Assembly (NCBI RefSeq): GCF_003367245.1
Contig: NZ_QRGR01000003.1
Location: forward strand, 124,001 to 188,000
DNA length: 64,000 nucleotides
Direction of reading: 5' to 3'
Source: Pontibacter diazotrophicus
GTDB taxonomy: Bacteria; Bacteroidota; Bacteroidia; Cytophagales; Hymenobacteraceae
Positions 27,065 to 35,657 of the stretch are shown piece after piece (positions within the stretch are counted from its first letter, which is position 1; every line of letters starts with the position of its first letter). The notes under the pieces were generated by a model. That model did not search any database. It saw nothing but the letters and a program-made list of their open reading frames with translations, and had not been told where the DNA came from. Made by a program: the position numbers and the translations under genes.

Positions 27065-27658
27065 ATGGATGTATTTCCTCAGATTCAGAAACATGTCATT
27101 GGCAAGCTACAGAAAGGCTTGTCTGAAAAACTGACATACCATAATGTCGCGCATACCCTGGATGTATTAAAGCAAGCTGTTGCGATAGCAAAAAAAGAAG
27201 GAATAACAGATGCTGAAGACATGCTGCTTCTGAAGGTGAGCGTACTTTATCATGATACCGGCTTTATGTATGCCTATCACGACCACGAAGAAAGAAGCTG
27301 TGTCGTAGCCACTGAAGAGTTGCCTGCCTTTGGTTTTACAGCTGCTCAGATAGAAAAAGTATGTAACATGATACGTGCCACTAAGGTACCGCAGAACCCA
27401 CAGAACCACCTGGAGCAGATTATATGCGATGCTGATTTAGACTACCTGGGGAGGCCAGGATTCTTTGAAACAGGAAATAACCTCTACAAAGAATTTCTGG
27501 AGCAGGGCATCGTCACGAACTTCAAAGAGTGGAACATGCTTCAGATACGCTTTCTGGAAAGTCACCAGTACTTCACCAAGACTTCTTTGAAGAGGCGGCA
27601 GAAAGTTAAATCAGACTACCTGCAATCCATCAAAGAGACGGAAGGCTTGTTAAATTAG
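27065..27658 (+). CDS. HD-domain phosphohydrolase
   Basis: From the ATG at 27065, 197 residues. An in-frame start at 26933 would add 44 residues with no resemblance to the family, so I prefer the shorter form. The HD metal site is visible: His in THNVAHTLDV-like YHNVAHTL, HD in LYHDTGFMYAY, further His in DHEERS, and the distal Asp in CDADLDYLG. Such proteins cleave phosphate esters, often in nucleotides or cyclic dinucleotides; the substrate here is unknown. Its 3' end overlaps by 29 bases, tail to tail, the cyclic-nucleotide-binding gene on the other strand. Confidence 0.85.
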   Translation: MDVFPQIQKHVIGKLQKGLSEKLTYHNVAHTLDVLKQAVAIAKKEGITDAEDMLLLKVSVLYHDTGFMYAYHDHEERSCVVATEELPAFGFTAAQIEKVCNMIRATKVPQNPQNHLEQIICDADLDYLGRPGFFETGNNLYKEFLEQGIVTNFKEWNMLQIRFLESHQYFTKTSLKRRQKVKSDYLQSIKETEGLLN

Positions 27659-28088
27659 ACTTGTGGTGGGTAACACTTTTGTCATCCATTATGCGGAGGC
27701 GCCTGCAGAGTGTTTTTAGGATCCCCTTCAGAATTTCTGCATTATCCATTAATACTTCGTAAAAGGGCTCCTGCTCCAGTTTCAGGAGGACGGTTTCTTC
27801 TTCGGTAGTGGCACTCGCAGATCGCTTTTCAGAATCCAGAACAGACAGTTCCCCTACTATTTCATTTTTATCCAGTATGGCCAGGGTATGGCTGCCGTCA
27901 TGTATGCGCACCCTGCCTTTGTATATAAAATACATGCAATTGCCCCTGTCGCCTTTTCGAAACAGGTTTTCATCAGCCTCCAGGTAAACTTCCTCTAGAA
28001 TGCCAGCTAAGCCTATCAACTCCTGCTCCGGTGTATTCCGAAATGTCTCTGATGAACGAAGAATCAATACTTTCTCTATCAATAACAT
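27630..28088 (-). CDS. Cyclic-nucleotide-binding domain protein
   Basis: A 152-residue protein that is almost only one cNMP-binding domain: the beta-roll with RKGDRGNCMYFIYKGRV, and the phosphate-binding cassette GELSVLDSEKRSASATT, in which Glu and Arg contact ribose and phosphate in CRP-like proteins. There is no DNA-binding domain. It starts 8 bases after the stop of the 913-residue NTT-like/HEAT gene, so it is co-transcribed with it; in some bacteria related membrane-HEAT proteins carry a cNMP-binding domain fused at the C-terminus, so the two products probably work together. It overlaps the convergent HD gene by 29 bases. Confidence 0.88.
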   Translation of the reverse strand: MLLIEKVLILRSSETFRNTPEQELIGLAGILEEVYLEADENLFRKGDRGNCMYFIYKGRVRIHDGSHTLAILDKNEIVGELSVLDSEKRSASATTEEETVLLKLEQEPFYEVLMDNAEILKGILKTLCRRLRIMDDKSVTHHKSNLTSLPSL

Positions 28089-28096
28089 CTTTATTC

Positions 28097-30838
28097 TTAG
28101 TTAAGCATCGATAAAACATATTCCCTGGTCTCTTCAAAGAGGTTGTCAACCTTGCCGGCTTTTTTGTCCAGGATGTGCCTCGGAAATTTCTTTTCCTGAA
28201 GCCTCGGTATCATATAGCAGGCAACAGACATGGTCCAGGAGTTGAATCCAGCTTTGTTCTCCAAGAGAATTTCCTCAATAATGGCACTGGCGGGCATCTC
28301 TTTGGTGTGAGGCACCACCACCTGGTTTTTGCATATATCCTGCTCCAACTCAATCAGGGTATTTATACCGTTAAAGTATTTCTGCGGGATAATCAGTTCC
28401 AGCATTTCGATGGCATTATAGACCTTTGAAGGGTCACCAACATTGTAAAGCTCCATGACACGCTCAATCTGCGGTCGGTCATAGAGCAGCGACAGACTTT
28501 TGAATAGCATCTGTATATCCTGGTGGATTTCAGAACAAACAGCATCCTGCAGTGGTTTAACAACTTCAACGGATACCAGGTGCAGGTAGTACGTAGCCTT
28601 CAGCAAGCTCTGATCCAGCTTTACCTGAATCCATCTTCTGAGTAGAAGCTGCGACTCAGCAGAAACGATAGCCTTTTGCTGCCAGAGAGCATCCACTACT
28701 GCTGCAGTAAAGTTTATCTCCTCCTTCAGCATCCGCTCTAAAAAAGCAATAGAATACCCGCCCCTCATTTTACCGGCAACTTTGATGAGCAAGCTCGTTA
28801 TAGCCTCCGGATATAGCTTGTTCTGGATGTATGCGGTCGCAAAAACGGTATCGCCAAAGTGCAGCAGGGCTTTCTGAAGCGGCAACAAGGCTTTCTTATC
28901 CAACGCCACCTGCACCGTTTGCTCCAATAAGGCAAAGTCTTTTACCTCCCCCACTGCCTCAATAGCCTTTTTATAAACCGCAGGTGCCTCATCCTGTAGG
29001 AAAGTCTCCAACACCTGCTCAAAATCACTCCTCCTGGTTTCTATAATGATTTCTATGGCAACAAGCTTATCTTCTTCATTTCGGCTGTTTACCATCTTCA
29101 ACATCTCCTCTGCTACAACAGTATCTGCCTCCACCTGGTTACGGTACAAAAGCCCAACAATGGCTGCTTTCTTACAGGCCTTGTCCAGGTCTTCTATAGA
29201 AGCAGACTGACTCGCCAGGTTTTGTGTGTCGAGGTAATAAATTGCCTTCATTAAATGAGGCTTTATGGATGGGTCGGAATCCGCGTGCAGGCGATTCTTG
29301 AGTAGCGGCAAAGCCTCTGTCAGCCTGTTCTCCATAATTCGGGAAACGACATACTCTTTCACTTCACAGGACTTACTATGCAGTTGCCCGAACAACAGCG
29401 TATTAATATCCTTATAACCGGATCTTTCCAGGAGATGCAGGGCATGAATAGCCTTCTGCGGTTTTTTACTACTTGCTTTCTTCACCAGAACATCCGTTAC
29501 TGACTCGTCGTTCAGAAACAGCTCTGAGCCTGTAAAGTAGCCCCGCTTGATAACATTGATCAGGGTACGCATATAAGACTTACGAATCAGAAAAACACTT
29601 GCAGCCCAAACCAGCAGCAGGACAAAAAGCAACCTTGACACCAACGTTATATCCAAACCGCTGTGATACTGCAGGTATACGGTCAGAAAAATACCAACAC
29701 CCAATAGCGCGAATGGCAAGGTATAGCCTTTTGCAATTAAATGTCCCTTCAGGCGGCTATGCGGGTGGAGCGGCTGAAACAGGACGAAGAAAACCGGTTC
29801 CTGCAGTGTGGAACGCAAAATCTCTGACAGCAGCACCATTACCCCGAAAACATACAAGTGCGTTGACAAGCCCTCTCCGGATATAATAATGAAACCGTTA
29901 ATGGCCAGCAGCAGCAAGGGCGCAATAAGCAGGCAGTTCGCAACACCTAGCCGCGCGATAACCCTGCTGCTGAAAACCAATTTGATACCGATAGCGATTA
30001 ACCTGCCTAAGGCAAAAAAAACAGCAATAAACGTGGCCAGTTCATGATCATTGGCGCTATATTTCAGCTTTATTTCTTCCAGAAAAGTGAAATCAATGAT
30101 AGCGTAGATAATGTAAGCAAGCAGCGACCATAGGGCAATATTGAAAATAAGACGGTTATGAAAGTAACGTTCAATGATGGACTGACTTTTATGTTTTGGG
30201 TGTACTGCTACATGATGTGTCATGCCGTGGCCTCCGTCTTCTTTGTCTTCGTAGCTAAACCTCCGGAGCAGCACATAGGCTACACCGAAAGCGACAACAG
30301 ACACCCACAACAGGTTAACCACCCCGATTAGCGGCACCAGCGCTGTTACAGAGAAATAACCCAGCATCTTAGCGGGTATGTCGCCAGCCCCAACAATGGA
30401 GAACAGGCGCTTGCTCTCCCGCACATTAAACATGATAGCCGTCATTCCCCAAAAGGCATAGCCCACCAGCATATACACCACCATATTCCAGGCACCCAAT
30501 AACGGCGGCATCCACTCAATTGTAAAAAAGGTCAGGCAGAGCCAGTAAAGCCAGACAGAAGTGGCAGAGAAGACGGTTATCACCTGCAACAGCTTTTTAG
30601 AAGACATGCGTGCCTCCAGCCTGGCATAAATCAGGTTAGCTACAAATAAAAGAACCGCTGCAAGAATATATATTTTCGGAAATACGGAAACAGGGTAAGA
30701 AGAGAGAATAAGCGTGAGCGAGCTTGTAAACAAAAAAGCAGTGGCCACACCCATAAAGTACTGCACGAGAAAGAGGTGCCCTACAAGCCGTGCTTCGCTT
30801 GGCTTTATGTTTAGAAGCAAATTTATCCGCTTATACAT
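28097..30838 (-). CDS. NTT-like (ATP/ADP carrier superfamily) membrane protein fused to HEAT repeats
   Basis: A 913-residue protein. The first 430 or so residues hold about twelve hydrophobic segments arranged like an MFS or nucleotide-transporter (NTT/Tlc) protein, with IYARLEARMSSKKLLQV after the third segment, a pattern of that superfamily. Residues about 450-905 are soluble and consist of helical pairs with the HEAT look (for example KAIHALHLLERSGY and KAIEAVGEVKDFALL). Canonical NTTs of parasites exchange ATP for ADP; free-living relatives with HEAT domains have no firmly known substrate. The next gene, 8 bases on, encodes a lone cNMP-binding domain, which suggests nucleotide-controlled transport or signalling. 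Confidence 0.8.
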   Translation of the reverse strand: MYKRINLLLNIKPSEARLVGHLFLVQYFMGVATAFLFTSSLTLILSSYPVSVFPKIYILAAVLLFVANLIYARLEARMSSKKLLQVITVFSATSVWLYWLCLTFFTIEWMPPLLGAWNMVVYMLVGYAFWGMTAIMFNVRESKRLFSIVGAGDIPAKMLGYFSVTALVPLIGVVNLLWVSVVAFGVAYVLLRRFSYEDKEDGGHGMTHHVAVHPKHKSQSIIERYFHNRLIFNIALWSLLAYIIYAIIDFTFLEEIKLKYSANDHELATFIAVFFALGRLIAIGIKLVFSSRVIARLGVANCLLIAPLLLLAINGFIIISGEGLSTHLYVFGVMVLLSEILRSTLQEPVFFVLFQPLHPHSRLKGHLIAKGYTLPFALLGVGIFLTVYLQYHSGLDITLVSRLLFVLLLVWAASVFLIRKSYMRTLINVIKRGYFTGSELFLNDESVTDVLVKKASSKKPQKAIHALHLLERSGYKDINTLLFGQLHSKSCEVKEYVVSRIMENRLTEALPLLKNRLHADSDPSIKPHLMKAIYYLDTQNLASQSASIEDLDKACKKAAIVGLLYRNQVEADTVVAEEMLKMVNSRNEEDKLVAIEIIIETRRSDFEQVLETFLQDEAPAVYKKAIEAVGEVKDFALLEQTVQVALDKKALLPLQKALLHFGDTVFATAYIQNKLYPEAITSLLIKVAGKMRGGYSIAFLERMLKEEINFTAAVVDALWQQKAIVSAESQLLLRRWIQVKLDQSLLKATYYLHLVSVEVVKPLQDAVCSEIHQDIQMLFKSLSLLYDRPQIERVMELYNVGDPSKVYNAIEMLELIIPQKYFNGINTLIELEQDICKNQVVVPHTKEMPASAIIEEILLENKAGFNSWTMSVACYMIPRLQEKKFPRHILDKKAGKVDNLFEETREYVLSMLN

Positions 30839-31153
30839 AGGTGTCCAGATTAACTGCTGAGCTTAAACATCTCACTGAAGTATAATTGCATTCCTTTTCA
30901 CTAAATATTGTATAAGTTAAAAAATTAGTTACATAAATAACATTTTAATAACTAAAAAGATTGAAGTTCAGCCAAATGATAAAGTTCTATAGACCCGTAT
31001 AACAGGCGCTTTGCCGCTGGTTTACTTTGGTCCTATATTCTGAAAAAGATAAAAGCTGAACCACAATTGCTGCAAAATCAACAAAGGAACATGTTCATCA
31101 GATTTTAGCTGAAATCAGATGCCCTGCGTAAATGGTCTATAAAAACAAAAGCT
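30839..31153. other. Intergenic region between divergent genes
   Basis: About 315 bases, AT-rich near 30890-30960. It must contain promoters for the leftward NTT-HEAT operon and the rightward DUF4126 gene. No gene or structured RNA is visible. Confidence 0.5.
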
Positions 31154-31624
31154 ATGAACAACACACTTTATAAAACCTTAGCATTCGGAGCCCTCGCCGG
31201 AATGCGCTCATTAGCGGCCCCTACACTACTCAGTCACTTTGTGAGTGAAGATGGGAGCTCTCCTCTTCAGCATACTCCTTTACGTTTTTTAGGAAACAGC
31301 ACGGTAGCCATGGTCTTGAAGGGATTAGCAGCCAGTGAACTGGTGGGAGACAAAATGCCGGGTGTGCCTGATAGAATAGAACTGCCTTCCCTGATCATGC
31401 GGGGTACTACAGGAGCAGTGGCAGGCGCAGCTATATACCTGATGAGTCATAAAAAGGCGGCAGAAGGAGCTGCCATTGGTGCAGTGGCAGCCATCGCGGC
31501 CACTTACGGCAGCTTTTACCTCAGAAAAACTCTCTGCGAGAAAACCAGACTGGCCGACCCAATATATGGCGCACTGGAAGATGCCCTTGTCATTGCCAGT
31601 GGTATAAAAGCCGCTCAACTGTAA
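31154..31624 (+). CDS. DUF4126 family membrane protein
   Basis: A 156-residue hydrophobic protein with glycine- and alanine-rich helices. AFGALAGMRSLAAPTLL at the N-terminus, the charged loop ELVGDKMPGVPDRI, the glycine zipper RGTTGAVAGAAIYL and the final ALEDALVIASG match DUF4126. Members are predicted inner-membrane proteins of unknown function, with about four helices. It is monocistronic and ends at a good terminator facing a convergent CPBP protease gene. Confidence 0.82.
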   Translation: MNNTLYKTLAFGALAGMRSLAAPTLLSHFVSEDGSSPLQHTPLRFLGNSTVAMVLKGLAASELVGDKMPGVPDRIELPSLIMRGTTGAVAGAAIYLMSHKKAAEGAAIGAVAAIAATYGSFYLRKTLCEKTRLADPIYGALEDALVIASGIKAAQL

Positions 31625-31647
31625 CACAGCCATCGTAAAAAAGAACG

Positions 31648-31693
31648 GCACAGCCCGCTATTCAACTGCAGAAGCGGGCTGTGCTGCTTTTTT
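31648..31693. terminator. Rho-independent terminator after the DUF4126 gene
   Basis: Perfect 12-bp stem GCACAGCCCGCT / AGCGGGCTGTGC with a 13-base loop, followed by a run of seven T. It lies between convergent genes and its stem could also serve the leftward one. Confidence 0.85.
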
Positions 31694-31730
31694 CTTTACC
31701 AGTACGGCGCTCGGGTTTAGCTGGTATAAT

Positions 31731-32429
31731 TCAGGAATGGCGTGAAAATTTAACAGGGCGAGTTTGCTGCATGAGGAGCACGATAAGAAATACGGCGAAC
31801 GCCAGAACCGGCAGCTGTAGGTAAAACATGCTCTCTAAATTACTCAGGTAGCGGGTGTGTACAGACGTGACCGCTGAAAAAAGGCTGCCACCCTGTTTGT
31901 TAAAGATGATTTGATCAATAAAATTCCAGCCCCAGTGCAAACCTATCGGAAAAGCCAGTGAACCTGTTCTTGAGTAGGCATAAGCAAACATAAGTCCCCA
32001 GAGGCCGGTGCTCACAAACACCCAAATCATCACAACAGGGTTACCCAGCACTCCGAAAGTAAACCAGTGGTAAACACCGAAGGCAGCTGCACTAACAAGG
32101 TTTGCCTTTTTCTCCCCCATTAACGTAATGGCTTTATACAGAAAGTATCCCCTGAAAAGCAGTTCCTCGAATAAAACAGATTGGAAGGTGCTGTACAGGC
32201 CCTCAAACAAGAACCCACGACCTGTGTCAGGAACAGGCTCCCAACTGAAGTTGGCTATAAAAGACAGGAGATAACTTAAGGTTACGGCCAGGCACAGCGT
32301 AGCCAGAAAGCCCAGCAGCAACTGCAGCACCCTTAAAAGCGAAGGACTCAGCCCTAAAACGGCAAGGCTTTTATGCTCGAGTCGCAGCAGCCCCCAGAAA
32401 GCAAAAAGTATTACTACATTGCCCAACAT
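31731..32429 (-). CDS. CPBP-family intramembrane glutamic endopeptidase
   Basis: A 232-residue membrane protein with about six or seven helices and the ABI/CAAX-protease motifs: motif 1 FEELLFRGYF with the catalytic Glu pair and Arg, motif 2 FGVYHWFTFG with His, and motif 3 HWGWNFIDQ with His and Asn. Eukaryotic Rce1 removes the last three residues of prenylated proteins; bacterial members often serve in bacteriocin immunity or protein maturation, with mostly unknown substrates. It lies downstream of the thioesterase gene on the same strand, with a striking 24-bp perfect hairpin between them. Confidence 0.88.
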   Translation of the reverse strand: MLGNVVILFAFWGLLRLEHKSLAVLGLSPSLLRVLQLLLGFLATLCLAVTLSYLLSFIANFSWEPVPDTGRGFLFEGLYSTFQSVLFEELLFRGYFLYKAITLMGEKKANLVSAAAFGVYHWFTFGVLGNPVVMIWVFVSTGLWGLMFAYAYSRTGSLAFPIGLHWGWNFIDQIIFNKQGGSLFSAVTSVHTRYLSNLESMFYLQLPVLAFAVFLIVLLMQQTRPVKFSRHS

Positions 32430-32447
32430 ATCTTGAGAGGCTTTTAT

Positions 32448-32499
32448 ATATGCAGCATGCCCTAAAGCAGCGGTAGCTGCTTTAGGGCATGCTGCATAT
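32448..32499. repeat. 24-bp perfect inverted repeat with 4-base loop
   Basis: Arms 32448-32471 and 32476-32499 pair without a single mismatch; the loop is GGTA. It starts ATATGCAGCATGCCC. No T-run follows on either strand, so it is not a standard terminator. It sits between two leftward genes (thioesterase, CPBP protease) and could act as an RNA processing or stability element, attenuator or protein-binding palindrome. Confidence 0.9.
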
Positions 32500-32554
32500 T
32501 GTCAGGAGGGAACGAATGTCTTATACCCTTAAACCTCGTCTGCACAGACCGGTT

Positions 32555-32992
32555 TTAGGCACGTATTTCCTCGAAGTCGATGCTTTTTGGCAGGGTAGCA
32601 AATTTTTCAACAAGCTCAGCAGGAAGCACTGTCAGTTTTCGCTTCTCTACATCTAACCAGGCACCATCCACAGTAACCACGGCAGCCCTAACACCATCCT
32701 CCCGGTATACGATGTGGCGTATCGACCAGCGGGACCCGTCAGGACGGCTCTTGGTTAATTCTATAGTTACCTTTATCTTTTCATTGATTCCTACTTCACG
32801 CAGGTAAACAAGCTCTTCACGAAAAAGTATGGGTCCTACCTTCAATTCCTGAAAAGTTTTGAAGTCAAGGCCGAGGCTGTCCAGGACGGAAATACGGGCT
32901 TGTGCGGCAAAGTCAGCATAGGCTGAATGGCGCATGTGCATATTAACGTCCAGGTGAGACCACATTACTTTACCTTCGTAAACATTGTTCAT
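32555..32992 (-). CDS. Hotdog-fold acyl-CoA thioesterase (4HBT type)
   Basis: A 145-residue single hotdog domain. The N-terminal block WSHLDVNMHMRHSAYADFA carries the catalytic Asp15 position of the 4-hydroxybenzoyl-CoA thioesterase/YbgC group, followed by the long central helix and the strands GINEKIKVTIELTKSRPDG. It should hydrolyse acyl-CoA or acyl-ACP thioesters; chain preference is unknown. It is cytosolic. It is the first of two leftward genes separated by a strong hairpin from the CPBP protease. Confidence 0.88.
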   Translation of the reverse strand: MNNVYEGKVMWSHLDVNMHMRHSAYADFAAQARISVLDSLGLDFKTFQELKVGPILFREELVYLREVGINEKIKVTIELTKSRPDGSRWSIRHIVYREDGVRAAVVTVDGAWLDVEKRKLTVLPAELVEKFATLPKSIDFEEIRA

Positions 32993-33266
32993 TGTATTAG
33001 CTATTATATTCGTATTTGAGATACCATGAAAGAGCCCAAAGCGTCTCGTTCATTTCAATACTGCTTTGAGCAAAAAGGTGCCCAATTCTTTTATTACCAG
33101 GATTGCACGCCAAATATAGAATAATCCACTTAAAGAGCAGCGATTTGTTTTCCAGTACAATGGTTTTTTAAAGCAGCCACTGAAACAGATAACATACCAT
33201 TGGCGCTTTTATGCAAGCGCAAATCACGTGCCCCCTCTGCATTTGATGGTTTTTTATATCTGATAT

Positions 33267-33704
33267 TTATACACCGATGTCCTCATTCCAGAGGGCCGGC
33301 TTTTCATCTATAAACTTTTGCATGAGATCATAGCAGGCACTATCATTCACAACAACCACTTCTACTCCTTTTGAACGCAATAAATCTTCTTCTCCCAAAA
33401 ATGTCTTGTTTTCTCCTATCACCACTTTAGGGATTCCATACAAGAGTATGGTACCCGAGCACATAGAGCACGGGGAAAGTGTTGTATAGATGGTGCATTC
33501 TTTATAGACAGAGGCTGGTTGTCTGCCGGCATTTTCAAGGGCATCCATTTCACCATGCAGCACCACACTTCCATTCTGAACACGCTTATTATGGCCTTTG
33601 CCAATTATTCTGCCCTGGTGCACCAGTACCGAGCCGATAGGAATACCTCCTTCAGCATACCCCTTTTGCGCCTCATCAAAAGCAACTTGTAGAAATTCGT
33701 CCAT
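33267..33704 (-). CDS. Cytosine deaminase, fungal (FCY1) type
   Basis: A 145-residue zinc deaminase. Zinc ligands are His50 in VVLHGEMDAL and Cys79/Cys82 in LSPCSMCSG, with Glu52 the proton shuttle. It is remarkably like yeast cytosine deaminase: GYAEGGIPIGSVL near the N-terminus, GHNKRVQNGS, YGIPKVVIGEN and the C-terminal FIDEKPALWNEDIG, where Trp139 and Asp142 line up with the residues that close the cytosine pocket in the yeast enzyme. It should convert cytosine to uracil for pyrimidine salvage, rather than acting on tRNA or dCMP as most bacterial relatives of this size do. It is monocistronic. Confidence 0.85.
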   Translation of the reverse strand: MDEFLQVAFDEAQKGYAEGGIPIGSVLVHQGRIIGKGHNKRVQNGSVVLHGEMDALENAGRQPASVYKECTIYTTLSPCSMCSGTILLYGIPKVVIGENKTFLGEEDLLRSKGVEVVVVNDSACYDLMQKFIDEKPALWNEDIGV

Positions 33705-34195
33705 ACTAAATTTATTAGGTTCAGAAGATTTGCAATTTACCCTTCAAAGCTAAAGTTTAAAGTGCAGGTTTCCTCTTCTCATACAGTTTTGTTTCAGGCT
33801 ATCATTCAGGCTACATCGTGTTGAAGTTAGAAAAGAGTAAAAATTCTGGCTCAATTTTAAAATTCCGAAGGTAAGCCAGATCATCGCTATGTCCACGTAT
33901 GCCATGTTTTACAAGAAGCTCCCCTGAGTTAAATATTCATAATTTTAAATTAAGGAATTTTAACGACAAAGGTTATGGGTATTTAAATTAATTCACCGGA
34001 AACCGGCTTTTTACACATCTGCTACAGACGCCTTCCACTAACGTATGAACCTACCTGTATGCTGCAAAACTGGAAAGATTTAGCCCAGCAACCTTAACGT
34101 AACGGGCAGAGTATTTACAAAGCAGCAGACACCCTCTATTATACAACTTAAGCGGCGGCTCGCTTTAATGGCAGCATCTCCAAATTAACAGCAGC
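33705..34195. other. Intergenic region upstream of pldA
   Basis: 491 bases between divergent genes. I find no gene, no convincing riboswitch and no clear promoter motif. A+T is high around 33840-34000. Confidence 0.5.
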
Positions 34196-35014
34196 ATGAT
34201 AAAACACATGAGGTTCCTATGCCTCCTTATAATCATTTTTTCAGCTAAAACAGGATATGGGCAACGAATCAGCAGAGATTCGGCCACGCAGATACTAAAA
34301 TTAACGCCTGCATTCACTATTTACAGGGACAACTATATAGTAACCGGAACCACACCAACAGAGGTACCGACAGGTGAAAATTCGGACATCAAATATCAGA
34401 TTAGCTTTAAGCACCGGCTCACAGATGCGAGCCTGCCCTGGAATTCATACCTGTTTCTAACTTATACTCAAAAAGCTTTCTGGGATATCTATTCATGGTC
34501 CAGCCCGTTTGATGAAATAAACTTCAACCCTGGCTTAGGCTTAGGCAAACTGCTTTTCAGAAACGGAGAACTGCTAGGGTCTTTAGCGCTTCAGATAGAG
34601 CATGAGTCAAATGGGCGGGATAGTACCCAGTCCAGAAGCTGGAATTTTGTCTCTGGCAGCTATACCATGCTCATCACTCCTAAATCTGTCGTGCAGCTTA
34701 AGGCATGGCTTCCTTTCTTTTACAAAAGTGACAATCCGGACCTGATAGACTATGTTGGCTATACACAGGCAATGTATATACTGGAAATCAAAAAGGACAA
34801 GTTAATCCTGGATGTTCTGGGCAGGAAGGGCGCTCTTGGCTGGAAGGGAAACATACAGGCACAGCTAAATTATAGACCAACCAATTCCGGAAATGCATTT
34901 ATCACTTTACAATGGTATCATGGATACGCCGAAAGCCTGATTGACTATCAGAAAAAAACCAATATGCTCCGATTAGGAATTAGTGTAAAGCCCTTCAATT
35001 ACCTGTTCTACTGA
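34196..35014 (+). CDS. pldA: Outer-membrane phospholipase A
   Basis: A 272-residue beta-barrel enzyme with a signal peptide (1 to about 22, ending GYG-Q). The active-site block EHESNGRDSTQSRSWN gives His136, Ser138 and Asn150, with the same spacing as His142/Ser144/Asn156 in E. coli OMPLA. Alternating hydrophobic strands fill the rest, and the last residue is an aromatic (Tyr), as needed for barrel assembly. It cleaves fatty acids from phospholipids that reach the outer leaflet when the outer membrane is damaged, dependent on calcium and dimerisation in the known enzyme. It is monocistronic, upstream of a small HTH gene. Confidence 0.93.
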   Translation: MIKHMRFLCLLIIIFSAKTGYGQRISRDSATQILKLTPAFTIYRDNYIVTGTTPTEVPTGENSDIKYQISFKHRLTDASLPWNSYLFLTYTQKAFWDIYSWSSPFDEINFNPGLGLGKLLFRNGELLGSLALQIEHESNGRDSTQSRSWNFVSGSYTMLITPKSVVQLKAWLPFFYKSDNPDLIDYVGYTQAMYILEIKKDKLILDVLGRKGALGWKGNIQAQLNYRPTNSGNAFITLQWYHGYAESLIDYQKKTNMLRLGISVKPFNYLFY

Positions 35015-35194
35015 GGGATACAAAAATATTATAGAGTACTTCTCTGCCTATAGGTCTCTTTTTAATTCCTGGGAGGTGCCACTCATAAAAATCACCACAA
35101 CTGGGTATTGCCCTTGTTATAATGTCATTAGATATTTGATTATTGAATAAATCTGAAAGGCAGTGGTGACATAAGTATTAAAATGACTTTTTTT

Positions 35195-35404
35195 ATGAAA
35201 GCAAATTTACAAATCCTTAGCTGGCGGGAGTGCTCTATGATAGCCTATTTAGCGGATGGCTATACCAACAAGCAGATTGGAGAAAAATTTAACCTGAGCG
35301 AGGATGATGTGCAGGAATACCTGCAGAAAATGATGAAGAAAAAGGGGTTTAACCATTCCTATCAGCTAATCAGCTGGGCTTACCTGGATGGTGTGTTGAA
35401 GTAA
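35195..35404 (+). CDS. Small LuxR-type HTH protein
   Basis: A protein of 69 residues from the ATG at 35195; an in-frame ATG at 35183 would add four. Nearly all of it is a LuxR/GerE-like helix-turn-helix: LSWRECSMIAYLADGYTNKQ is the scaffold and first helix, IGEKFNLSEDDVQEYLQKMM the recognition part and KKKGFNHSYQLISWAYLDGV the end. It has no receiver or ligand-binding domain, so it resembles a detached response-regulator output domain. It could bind DNA as a dimer or block others. Targets are unknown; pldA lies 180 bases upstream on the same strand. Confidence 0.75.
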   Translation: MKANLQILSWRECSMIAYLADGYTNKQIGEKFNLSEDDVQEYLQKMMKKKGFNHSYQLISWAYLDGVLK

Positions 35405-35657
35405 AAATGCTTCCTTTCCTGTCCTTTTTTTTATAAATCAGCATACCCTCTCTTCTTACCCGCAGGAGACAGTATGGCTGCCTGTTGTTAAGGTAGCTTT
35501 TCCAAAGCACTTAATTCCTCCAATACAAGGGTATTTAACGCAATACTGCAGTTTACTATCCTCGTTATATTCACAAAAGCCCTGATGTAACGCTTGTTAC
35601 ATAATATGCTCATCTCCCCTTTCACAAAAGCCTGCTTTTTGCGTACTTCAGTTATTG

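Noticed and set aside
27065..28088. Toxin-antitoxin pair from the overlapping HD and cNMP-binding genes
   Set aside because: The genes are convergent and overlap only at their 3' ends; neither resembles known toxin or antitoxin families.
33705..34195. Possible riboswitch in the long spacer before pldA
   Set aside because: I looked for SAM, TPP and cobalamin riboswitch cores; AGCCCAGCAACC at about 34082 resembles a fragment only and the paired stems are missing.
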